From Bermanella marisrubri (lineage in GTDB: Bacteria > Pseudomonadota > Gammaproteobacteria > Pseudomonadales > Oceanobacteraceae), in contig NZ_CP051183.1 in assembly GCF_012295615.1 (NCBI RefSeq), positions 3,251,001 to 3,315,000 on the forward strand: DNA of 64,000 bases. The letters are read 5' to 3'. Position numbers and translations under genes: made by a program. The first letter of the stretch is position 1, and every line of letters starts with the position of its first letter. The notes under the pieces were generated by a model that saw only the letters and a program-made list of their open reading frames with translations, was not told where the DNA came from and did no database searches. Shown here piece by piece: positions 51,508-59,682 of the stretch.

Positions 51508-52725
51508 TCAGCGCCCCCCCACACCCAAATCCCACATGGGTAGAAACACACCTAATGCCAAGATAAGTATCATCGCTCCCATAAAAATCAGTAGAATCGG
51601 TTCCAATGATGCACTGATATTTTTAACTCGATAGTCTGTTTCCTCGTCGTAGAACTGACTAACATCCATCAACAACGTATCGACTGCACCGCTTTCTTCA
51701 CCAACGGAAATCATTTGTAAAATAAGAGGTGTAAACATACCTGACGCATAGGCCGTGCGAGAAAGGGTATCGCCGCGCTCAATGCCTTGCCTCATATCCA
51801 GTATATGCTGAGCAATATAGCGATTCCCCACTGATTCAGCACTTAAATCTAGACTTTGTAAAATAGGCACGCCAGCCTTAAAAAGCATGGCAAAAGTACG
51901 TGTAAAACGCGACAGTGCTATTTGATTTAGGAGTGATCCGATAATCGGTAGTCGCAGTTTGTATTGATCCCACCAATAGGCACCATTCTCACTATTTAAG
52001 TAGTAAAAGAAGAAGCTCACGGTCACTAACAGAACCGACAACAGAACCCACCAGTAGTGAATAAAAAAATTAGAAGTATTCAATAAAATAGAAGTGGCAA
52101 GAGGTAAATCACTTCCAAAGCGATTAAAGACATTGGCAAAGCTTGGTATAACGAACATATTGACCACTATGATCGCTATGAAAATAGCACTTATGAGCAT
52201 GCTTGGATAACGTAATGCTGCCTTCACTTTTTTCTTGGTATCTCGCTCCATTTCTAAATGATCTACCAACTGTTTAAATGCTTCGTCCAGATTACCCGTG
52301 CTTTCACCCACTTGAATCATACTAATGAAGAGTGGCGTAAAGTGATGCTCGTGGGCACGTAAACTTTGACTCAAGGTATTACCACGACTTAAATCATTAC
52401 CCACATGCCGAAGAATATTTTCCAATGTCGTATTGCGCGTAGTTTCTGCTAAACCGAGTACTGCTCGCATAATTGGAATACCACTGCGGGAAAGCGCATG
52501 CATTTGACGACAAAAAATAACCATGTCTTCAATGTCGACTTTTGGCTGGGGCAAAAACCGCTGCCACTCTATTTTCGGCGAAGTTCGTTCTAACAGCTGA
52601 ATACTAATCGGCGTAAGGCTTTCTTGTAAAAGCCGATCGGCTACAGAATCGCGATTTGCAGCTTCATATTCACCCTCATGAACCTGTCCATGTTCGTCTC
52701 GAGCTTTAAAAGAGAACATTGCCAT
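51508..52725 (-). CDS. mshG: MSHA inner-membrane platform protein MshG
   Basis: A 405-residue PilC/GspF-family polytopic protein with two T2SSF repeats (FCRQMHALSRSGIP and FTRTFAMLFKAGVP) and three or four membrane helices; it couples the ATPase to pilin extraction. It begins nine bases after mshE. Family stretches LDEAFKQLVDHLEMERDTKKKVKAALRYPS and VGEESGAVDTLL are seen. Confidence 0.93.
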   Translation of the reverse strand: MAMFSFKARDEHGQVHEGEYEAANRDSVADRLLQESLTPISIQLLERTSPKIEWQRFLPQPKVDIEDMVIFCRQMHALSRSGIPIMRAVLGLAETTRNTTLENILRHVGNDLSRGNTLSQSLRAHEHHFTPLFISMIQVGESTGNLDEAFKQLVDHLEMERDTKKKVKAALRYPSMLISAIFIAIIVVNMFVIPSFANVFNRFGSDLPLATSILLNTSNFFIHYWWVLLSVLLVTVSFFFYYLNSENGAYWWDQYKLRLPIIGSLLNQIALSRFTRTFAMLFKAGVPILQSLDLSAESVGNRYIAQHILDMRQGIERGDTLSRTAYASGMFTPLILQMISVGEESGAVDTLLMDVSQFYDEETDYRVKNISASLEPILLIFMGAMILILALGVFLPMWDLGVGGR

Positions 52726-52734
52726 AGGCGGCTC

Positions 52735-54471
52735 CTAGCGTAGACTTTCAATGGATAACGCACTGTCATCCAAGCTAGCAGAAATTTTGAATACCTCACT
52801 AATAGATGTACGACCAGTGATGGCATATTCCAAAGCACACTCTGCTAGTGGCATATACAAATCACTTTCTTTAGCCAACCGACTGAAATCCGCGAGGTCA
52901 TTACGTCGCAATGCATCCAACATGGCATCATCCAGCTCTAGCAACTCATATACACCGGTACGTCCAACATAACCCGTGTTAGAGCAATGAGTGCAGCCTT
53001 CGCCGTGATAAAAAGTATGAGTCCCCGGTTCCTCACCTAAACCGCGCAACCAGTTTTTTTCTTGCTCGTTTGGTTCATATACTTGCTTACAATTTTGACA
53101 GAGCTTACGAACTAGACGCTGACCTATCACTGCTCGCAAACTCGACGCAACCAAATAAGAATCTGCGCCCATATCCATCAATCGCATAGCGCTGGATATG
53201 GCATCATTTGTATGCAGTGTTGATAGAACAAGGTGACCTGTCATAGCGGCCCGTAAACCGATTTCCATGGTTTCTGTGTCACGCATTTCGCCAATCAAAA
53301 TAATATCTGGATCTTGGCGTAAAGCGGTTCTTAAAATCCTAGCGAAATTTAATCCAACTTTTGCATTAACTTGCACTTGGTTGATTCTTGGTAGGCGATA
53401 TTCAACTGGGTCTTCTGCAGTAATAATTTTCTTATTTTTTGCATTTAGGCTATTCAACGCAGCGTAAAGAGTTGTGCTTTTACCACTACCGGTTGGGCCA
53501 GTAACCAGTACCATGCCATGAGGACGAGTTATGAGTGTTTTAAAGCGGTCTCGAACATGTTTAGTCATGCCGAGAGAATTGATATCCAAAAGACCCTGGC
53601 TTTGATCCAATAAGCGCATGACCACAGCTTCGCCATACTGTGTGGGTAATGTTGACAAACGTACATCAACACTGTGATTTAATATACGAATATTAAAGCG
53701 CCCATCCTGTGGCAGGCGTTTTTCTGATATATCCAAACCACTCATAATTTTCAAGCGACTAACAAGCGCACTTACAACACGCTTTTCCTTCATGACTTGT
53801 TCTTGCAGCTCACCGTCAATACGGAGACGTACACGCAGAACACTTTCATCTGGTTCTATATGAATATCTGAAGCACTTACTTGAACTGCATCTTCAAAAA
53901 TATTCTGCAGCAAGCGAACAACCGGAGCCTCACTAGCATCGGACTCTGCAAGGATAGTTGCTAGGTCTACATCGCTTTCGCCAAGCTCTTCATCTAACTC
54001 ACCAACGAGAGAAGCAATCTGCTCAGTGCGACGGTATATTCGATCGATGGCATTCAGCAATTCTTGTTCTTTTACAAATGCTGGAACCACATTTTTTTTG
54101 AGAATACGCTTAACTTCATCTACGGCTAATATATCCAAGGGATCAACAAAACCGACGAAGTATTGATACTCTTCTTCTACCAAAACAATCGCGCGATAGC
54201 GCCGAGCAATCCCCTCTGGTAAACGCCGAGTAATTTCACTATCAAACTGGAAACGAGAGATGTCCATGAATGGCATTGCAAAATGCGAAGACAACTCCAT
54301 CAATAGATCGTCTTCATTTACAAAACCGAGGTCAATGATCGCACGACCTAGTTTCCGACCTGATCGCTTCTGTTCATCAAGTGCTTGCTGTAGTTGATCC
54401 TCGCTGATGATATTTTTTTCTACCAGCAAGTCACCCACTCGAACTTTACTGTGCTTGTCTTTATTTAACAT
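52735..54471 (-). CDS. mshE: MSHA pilus extension ATPase MshE
   Basis: A 578-residue PilB/GspE-family ATPase. N-terminal MshEN cyclic-di-GMP-binding motifs: residues 11-34 (RVGDLLVEKN...Q) and 40-63 (KLGRAIIDLG...SSH), both in the RLGxxL..Q pattern with conservative changes. Core: Walker A GPTGSGKST, Asp and His boxes, Walker B LIGEMRDTETMEIGL, and the zinc tetracysteine CxxC...CxxC (CQNCKQ and CTHCSN). The loss of the first Gly to Asn and Arg to Lys in the second motif may change nucleotide affinity. Starts 28 bases after the mshL stop. Confidence 0.95.
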   Translation of the reverse strand: MLNKDKHSKVRVGDLLVEKNIISEDQLQQALDEQKRSGRKLGRAIIDLGFVNEDDLLMELSSHFAMPFMDISRFQFDSEITRRLPEGIARRYRAIVLVEEEYQYFVGFVDPLDILAVDEVKRILKKNVVPAFVKEQELLNAIDRIYRRTEQIASLVGELDEELGESDVDLATILAESDASEAPVVRLLQNIFEDAVQVSASDIHIEPDESVLRVRLRIDGELQEQVMKEKRVVSALVSRLKIMSGLDISEKRLPQDGRFNIRILNHSVDVRLSTLPTQYGEAVVMRLLDQSQGLLDINSLGMTKHVRDRFKTLITRPHGMVLVTGPTGSGKSTTLYAALNSLNAKNKKIITAEDPVEYRLPRINQVQVNAKVGLNFARILRTALRQDPDIILIGEMRDTETMEIGLRAAMTGHLVLSTLHTNDAISSAMRLMDMGADSYLVASSLRAVIGQRLVRKLCQNCKQVYEPNEQEKNWLRGLGEEPGTHTFYHGEGCTHCSNTGYVGRTGVYELLELDDAMLDALRRNDLADFSRLAKESDLYMPLAECALEYAITGRTSISEVFKISASLDDSALSIESLR

Positions 54472-54499
54472 AAAGTTGCTCTGAGTATCTGTTCTCTAA

Positions 54500-56074
54500 T
54501 TAGGGCTGATAGCTCTGACTTTCACGTTCGGCTTCACGGCGCCAATACGGAAATTGGTTCTTAATCGTGCGAAGACTATCTTGCCAAGTATCTTCATCAA
54601 CTACTTTTGGCTGAAGTAGAATAACCAGCTCACTTTTTGTTGATTCTTGATCGCTTTGCCGAAACAGCGCACCCAGAATCGGAATTCGTGCTAGCCAAGG
54701 GACGCTGGCATCCGTACGCGATTGTTTATCTTGCAGTAGGCCGCCGATGACAACGACCTGACCATTACGTGCTCGAATTATGCTATCTGTCTCGCGAATA
54801 CTGCTGACCGCCAATGGCAGATTGAATATATCATCGCCCAACTCAATGACTTTATTGCGTTCAACCACTTCGGTCACACTCGGATGAACATGCAGAATGA
54901 CATCATTGTTTTCGCTGATCTGTGGTGTGACATCCAACGCTATACCTGAGAAGAATGGTGTAAGTGTGACCTCGGGATTGGTACTCGTTGTTGTAGTGGT
55001 CGTCGTGGTATCGTTGCTTACGTCAGTCACAAAAAATTCATCTGTGCCGACTTTAATCACCGCTTTTTGATTATTCACTGTGGAAATTCTTGGACTTGAT
55101 AAAACTTGGACTTTTCCCTGTCGCTTCAATAGCTGAATCACACCGGTAAAGTCAGAACCTGTGAATGCCAATGAAAAGATACCGTCAATATCATCGGGAT
55201 TTCTAAGAGTGGTAGCACTTAAACTAGGTGTAAACTCTGTACTACCTGAACTGGCTAATCCATCCCACTGGATACCTGCCTGGTAGCCATCATTCAAAGT
55301 AACCTCTAGTATTTTGGCTTCAATAATCACTTGCTTGTTTAGAGATAGTTGCGCTTTATCCAAAAACTGTTCTACTGCTGAAATTTCATTTGGGAAGGCA
55401 CGAACTACCACTAGACTGGCTTGTGAATCTACAATGACTTTTCGCCCTTCACTACTCCCCACTAAAGTAGTAATCGAGGTTTTTAAGGTTTGCCAAAAAT
55501 CGGAGGACGCTGTCGTTTGTATTTTACTAGCAGTCGATAACTGCGAAGCGGTTGTACTATTCACATTATCGGCAGAAGTATTTTTACTCGTGATTTGCCC
55601 ACTAGACACAGTGAGACCACTGCTTCCCGTACGAGTAACGTTTAGATAGTTCACAGGAAACACTTGGTTTTGTAAGTCTCGAGGGAGTATGCGATAACCA
55701 TATTCGGTTTTTCTAAATTGCAATCCGTATTGATCACGTACAGCCTTGAGTGTTTCGAGAAGTGTGACATCCGATAGACGCAAACTAATACTGGCCCGTA
55801 CTTTTGGATGTACAACCATATTAATCTCTGTGCCTTCAACCAAGCTTGCAAAAAATTCTTGAGCATTTACTTTATCAGCGACTACGTCAAACCGTTCCCG
55901 TTGCAACCTTTCATCAATACTTTGTTGTATATTCGCTGAGCTTTGTATTGGAGCCTGTGTATCATCTTTCGTTTCTTGTAATGCACGATCAGCCACTGGT
56001 AAATCATGTTGATCCATTGTGCTGCAAGCACTCAATACTATTAACAATGCGCTGGCATAAAAAATATGTCTCAT
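54500..56074 (-). CDS. mshL: MSHA secretin MshL
   Basis: A 524-residue outer-membrane secretin lipoprotein: lipobox LSAC at the N terminus, STN/N0-type domain (ASISLRLSDVTLLETLKAV), N1-type domain, then the secretin core (VLSSPRISTVNNQKAVIKVG, VVIGGLLQD and ELVILLQPKVV). A run of eight threonines (positions 54991-55014, varied codons) sits in a loop of the secretin domain. Its ATG overlaps the mshK stop by four bases. Together with MshI-J-K it forms the MSHA exit pore. Confidence 0.93.
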   Translation of the reverse strand: MRHIFYASALLIVLSACSTMDQHDLPVADRALQETKDDTQAPIQSSANIQQSIDERLQRERFDVVADKVNAQEFFASLVEGTEINMVVHPKVRASISLRLSDVTLLETLKAVRDQYGLQFRKTEYGYRILPRDLQNQVFPVNYLNVTRTGSSGLTVSSGQITSKNTSADNVNSTTASQLSTASKIQTTASSDFWQTLKTSITTLVGSSEGRKVIVDSQASLVVVRAFPNEISAVEQFLDKAQLSLNKQVIIEAKILEVTLNDGYQAGIQWDGLASSGSTEFTPSLSATTLRNPDDIDGIFSLAFTGSDFTGVIQLLKRQGKVQVLSSPRISTVNNQKAVIKVGTDEFFVTDVSNDTTTTTTTTSTNPEVTLTPFFSGIALDVTPQISENNDVILHVHPSVTEVVERNKVIELGDDIFNLPLAVSSIRETDSIIRARNGQVVVIGGLLQDKQSRTDASVPWLARIPILGALFRQSDQESTKSELVILLQPKVVDEDTWQDSLRTIKNQFPYWRREAERESQSYQP

Positions 56075-56412
56075 AATGGATCCCTTCGCGTTTTCACTGG
56101 GCTAACTGGTTTTGTAATACTCAGTTTTTTCTGCCGTCCTTGCTTGGTCAATACAACCGAACCAGCGGAAATATCAGCCACTAACCAGCCCTTGTAGGTG
56201 GCACCTTGCTGCAACACCTCACCATCGACAACCGCGATACGTCGCTGTTCATTGACGATAGTCTGCGTTAATACCCACACCTTTTTACCACTTATCGTTT
56301 GCTTGGGTTTTATCATCGACTTACCACCTAAATTAGGTGGTGCCATTGGATCAAATCCATGCGCTAGAATCGGTACGATCAGTACCATGAATACCATCAT
56401 CCATTTTTTCAT
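56071..56412 (-). CDS. mshK: MSHA biogenesis protein MshK
   Basis: A 113-residue secreted protein with signal peptide (VFMVLIVPILAHG) and a small beta domain (WLVADISAGSVVLTKQGRQKKLSI) like the PilP/GspC periplasmic domain that contacts the secretin. It is the small connector between MshJ and MshL. It lies two bases after the mshJ stop and overlaps mshL by four bases. The sequence is short and moderately conserved, so naming depends on position. Confidence 0.8.
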   Translation of the reverse strand: MKKWMMVFMVLIVPILAHGFDPMAPPNLGGKSMIKPKQTISGKKVWVLTQTIVNEQRRIAVVDGEVLQQGATYKGWLVADISAGSVVLTKQGRQKKLSITKPVSPVKTRRDPL

Positions 56413-56414
56413 AG

Positions 56415-57062
56415 CTATAAACCCAAAACATGATCGCTTGTACTAATGGAATGTACTTTAAGATCAAGAACGCCATTTGGATACTTTTCCATTTTGAAAT
56501 CAAGGCTTTCCCAGTAAAGCTTCCAAGGTTGCGATTCAATTTGCTTGATATAATCCATTGTATTTAAGTATCGTCCTTGCAGTTTTAGCGATAGGCCATG
56601 CTTAAACAATACTGAAGAATCTGTTTGCTTTTGGTCCAACTCAATGGGCTTAGCTTCTAGATTTTTAAGTTTGATGATTTTCAAATATCGCTCATCCAAT
56701 AATTCAGAGAAAACCTGTGTCATCTTATTAGGCAAAATAAGTGATGAAGTTAAATCTTCAATGGTTCGCTCCTGCTCGGTCACTTGTATTTCTAAACCTT
56801 TAAGTTGCTTCCGATATGGCGCGTTAACGTCTTGTTTTGAGCGGTTTTCTAACTCCAAAATAGCGGCTTTACTCGCTGCCTCTTGCGCGACGGCTCTCTC
56901 TTGCTGTTGGTGAAGACCCAAAATCGTTTCCACCTTGGGAATCCAAAGTGTGAATAGCAGAACTAAGACAAACGCCAAAGAGCAACCAAATGTGATGGTC
57001 ATACGCTCTCTAAGCGAGTAGGCCTCAAAAATTTGTTGCGCTATTTTCCAATAATGTTTCAA
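56415..57062 (-). CDS. mshJ: MSHA biogenesis protein MshJ (PilO-like)
   Basis: A 215-residue bitopic protein: membrane helix (TITFGCSLAFVLVLLFTLW) near the N terminus, coiled-coil (QQERAVAQEAASKAAILELENRSKQ), and a ferredoxin-like periplasmic domain. Comparable to PilO/GspM. Its start overlaps the preceding gene by 38 bases, so either the coding overlap is real or a later Met (MTITFG, near 57002) is used. Works in the alignment subcomplex. Confidence 0.82.
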   Translation of the reverse strand: MKHYWKIAQQIFEAYSLRERMTITFGCSLAFVLVLLFTLWIPKVETILGLHQQQERAVAQEAASKAAILELENRSKQDVNAPYRKQLKGLEIQVTEQERTIEDLTSSLILPNKMTQVFSELLDERYLKIIKLKNLEAKPIELDQKQTDSSVLFKHGLSLKLQGRYLNTMDYIKQIESQPWKLYWESLDFKMEKYPNGVLDLKVHSISTSDHVLGL

Positions 57063-57657
57063 TGTTGCTTGACTCCACTTTAGAACTTACGACAAACTCC
57101 ATCACAGCTTTGTCGCGCTTTAAATCAAACACTTTAAAGTCCATTCCGTTGAATACTGGCTCTTTACTTAACTTTTTTAAATAATTAGGCAAAGCCTTGG
57201 GTTTTAGTACATAACCTTCAATACGCATTGATGATCCGCCTGACTCAATTTGAATCCGCTTTAGCCATAATCCTTCTTGTTCAACCCTAGTAAATGCGCC
57301 TAAAAATTCGGAGAAAGCTGCATCTTTTTGCGCCAAACCATTACTATCTAGAAATTCAAGCACACGATCATTACGGGTCACTTGTTGTTGTTTACTGTCT
57401 ATCTGCTTAAGCAATATAGGATCGATTTTTGGTTCTGGATACATACGCTCAGCGATCGCTAATTGCTCCTGCCACTTTTTTGCAGAGTTTAACGCTTCGG
57501 TGAGTGCCTTAACTTCGTAAAAGATAACGCCCCTTAGTAGCAAACTAATTACAATGCTGAAAACAATACTGTAGCCACAGATAATGAGAAAAATTGCAGC
57601 AGAGAATGGCACTTCCGTTTTTTTAAATTCATCAAGATAGAGGTTAACTTGTTGCAT
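57025..57657 (-). CDS. MSHA PilN-like protein (second MshI-type / MshI2)
   Basis: A 210-residue bitopic protein with N-terminal QQVNLYLDEFKK, the PilN-like element for PilM-type binding, followed by one membrane helix (FLIICGYSIVFSIVISLLLRG) and a periplasmic coiled-coil domain. It has a textbook ribosome-binding site (AAGGAGG, five bases before ATG). It overlaps mshI by 14 bases. In Vibrio and Shewanella this gene between mshI and mshJ is annotated variously, so I leave the symbol empty. Function: bridge between cytoplasmic MshI and periplasmic MshJ/K. Confidence 0.82.
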   Translation of the reverse strand: MQQVNLYLDEFKKTEVPFSAAIFLIICGYSIVFSIVISLLLRGVIFYEVKALTEALNSAKKWQEQLAIAERMYPEPKIDPILLKQIDSKQQQVTRNDRVLEFLDSNGLAQKDAAFSEFLGAFTRVEQEGLWLKRIQIESGGSSMRIEGYVLKPKALPNYLKKLSKEPVFNGMDFKVFDLKRDKAVMEFVVSSKVESSNIETLLENSATNF

Positions 57658-58627
57658 CGGACCTCCTTAAGACAGAACCTAAAACAGGTAAATAGTAAGC
57701 CAAAAGATCATGGGGGATTTCAATTTCTTTGTGTATCGGAAGAATGGTCTGTGGTTCGAAAGACTCGACATTTATGCCTAACCGGTCTTGCAAAGAAGTG
57801 ACTATATCAATGGCGTCGTGTTCAATAGGTAATAAGTGAATGCGCGTAGCGACACCCTTTCCAAGTTGGCTTTCGTAATAGTCCAATGAGCGCTGTAAAT
57901 CTAATGCAAGACGATCCAGCATCACCTCATCATCCAGCTGGAATGCATCGTCAGTTTGCAAAAAGCTAGAAAAACCAAGTTCGATACTGCGCGTTAAATA
58001 CATATCTTGGTGACTAAACATGCTAATGGTGCCGCTATTTTCATGCAGCTCTAACAACGCCACATTACCGTTTTCCATTTCTGGTAAATAGAGCGCCATA
58101 TTGCGCAGAGCCATATGCCAGATATCAATAATCTTCAGATCTAAACCAATCTGTTTTATTTGTTTAACGCGCTGCCTAATGTGCTCAGAAGCAACCGCTG
58201 CTACATAAATCATATCCATACGACCACGGTATGCATCTTCAGGTAGAGGTAACACATCTATCACCGCATCGGCCGCAGGCGTACTCAATAGGCCTTTACT
58301 ACGCCAACGAACGGCCTCCAGTAATTCTTCATCAGGCACCTGGGGACGTTCAATGAGCTCCAATTCATATTCATTTGGTGGCAACACCAAATAACAGTCT
58401 GCGTTAACTAGATGGTAGCGAGCTACCCAGCCTCGAACATAACCAACCTGTTCTGATGGCGGAACCGGAGCGAACTCTGCGCGCACGATTTTCTCAGGTT
58501 GATCAGCCATTTTGGCCTTATGGCAAATGGCCACCCCATCTTTCATAAAACATAGGGATACTGTGCCTTCTGGCTTGGGCAAACGACGACGAAACCAAAG
58601 TCTTGGGTCCCATGAGATCAAGAGCAC
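57644..58627 (-). CDS. mshI: MSHA biogenesis protein MshI (PilM-like)
   Basis: A 327-residue cytoplasmic actin-like protein, the MSHA counterpart of PilM. It shares the segment VALLELHENSGTISMF, the middle LDLQRSLDYYESQLG and KIIDIWHMALRNMALYL. It is the first gene of the MSHA operon in this window. The start codon is uncertain: GTG 58627 is the first, but a TTG at 58621 has AAGGA at a better spacing. The 131-base gap upstream holds no clear promoter or gene. No mshH is found before it. Confidence 0.85.
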   Translation of the reverse strand: MLLISWDPRLWFRRRLPKPEGTVSLCFMKDGVAICHKAKMADQPEKIVRAEFAPVPPSEQVGYVRGWVARYHLVNADCYLVLPPNEYELELIERPQVPDEELLEAVRWRSKGLLSTPAADAVIDVLPLPEDAYRGRMDMIYVAAVASEHIRQRVKQIKQIGLDLKIIDIWHMALRNMALYLPEMENGNVALLELHENSGTISMFSHQDMYLTRSIELGFSSFLQTDDAFQLDDEVMLDRLALDLQRSLDYYESQLGKGVATRIHLLPIEHDAIDIVTSLQDRLGINVESFEPQTILPIHKEIEIPHDLLAYYLPVLGSVLRRSDATS

Positions 58628-58758
58628 ATCCTTACCTAACTGACACTTGTCTCGTTTAACTCTAGTCAGGAATAAACAGTTGCGCCAATTGAGTGTTTAA
58701 GAATATGCAAGTCATCATTTGGTGACAGGGCATAGAAGAAGAGAAAGGTAGTTGAGCG

Positions 58759-59610
58759 CTATTTGTTATAGCGCTTTTTGAGAATACGCGATAGCGCTTG
58801 GCGCCAAGGTTTAGGCTTAATGCCAAAGGTATGCAAGATCTTTTTAGTGTTTAACCGTGGACTCGATTCGCTAAACTGGGCGTTCATCTCGTGACTGGCA
58901 TCCACTTGAATTTCCTGTAGAGGTAAATCCTCATATTGACGTGCCTCTGCCACCACCACCTCGGCAAATTTATATAAATTGGTTTTTTCAGCACTACAAT
59001 AGTGATAGATACCCCAAAGCTCAGCATAACGAGCCTGATACACCATCGCCATCAACACCGCTGCAATATCACATGCACTGGTTGGACATAGCACTTTACT
59101 ATCGCTTAGGTGCAACACAGACTCGGTTTGCGCTAGCTCCAATAAACGCGAGACATCATCATGTCCTTGTGAGCTAAACAGCCAACCCACTCGCAAAATC
59201 ATGTGTCGCGGACATGAGCTTTGTATTGCGTTTTCAACCGCAAGGACTTGCTGGCCAATAGCAGTGCCTGGGTAAGGCTCATCATCTTCTTTAAACACAT
59301 GGGACTCTTGGCCTGCGAATACCGCATTGCTGGATAATTGCAGTAAGGGGATATTTAAGGTACAGCAGACCTGAGCCAATACACTAGCAATATGTGCAGT
59401 AGTACCGGAACCCAACGGCCGAATACAATTAATTAAAAACTGAGGGGATAATTCTTTTAAGCGAGACTGCACTGTATCAATATCAGACAAATCCCAATCG
59501 GTGCTGTAAATAGCATGCAAAGAGACTTTTTTCTCCTGTGCTAACTCAGTAAGTGCTCTACCCACCGGATTATCGGCACCGAGAATAACTATGTGAAAGG
59601 AAGCTGACAT
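58759..59610 (-). CDS. RmlD-like sugar-nucleotide-binding protein with degraded active site
   Basis: A 283-residue protein of the extended short-chain dehydrogenase family close to dTDP-4-dehydrorhamnose reductase (RmlD). N-terminal nucleotide-binding GADNPVGRAL at about 11-20 and the SSNAVFAG segment at 93-100 match RmlD's STDYVFDG; the expected YGxSK motif is instead AIGQQV at 117-122. So the catalytic Tyr is Ile118 and the Lys is Val122, and the Asp-Tyr before it is Asn-Ala. The protein probably binds a nucleotide cofactor without the usual reduction. Between the RND pair and the MSHA operon; co-transcription with either is possible. Family is clear, role is not. Confidence 0.78.
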   Translation of the reverse strand: MSASFHIVILGADNPVGRALTELAQEKKVSLHAIYSTDWDLSDIDTVQSRLKELSPQFLINCIRPLGSGTTAHIASVLAQVCCTLNIPLLQLSSNAVFAGQESHVFKEDDEPYPGTAIGQQVLAVENAIQSSCPRHMILRVGWLFSSQGHDDVSRLLELAQTESVLHLSDSKVLCPTSACDIAAVLMAMVYQARYAELWGIYHYCSAEKTNLYKFAEVVVAEARQYEDLPLQEIQVDASHEMNAQFSESSPRLNTKKILHTFGIKPKPWRQALSRILKKRYNK

Positions 59611-59682
59611 GAACCACTACTTGGAAAAACTTAGGGCCTAAATTTACCAAGCTTAAGCCCTAGATGCTAGCTCCGCGAACAA

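Noticed and set aside
58628-58758. Sigma54-like element before mshI
   Set aside because: TTGGC is present but the -12 GC is missing at the required distance.
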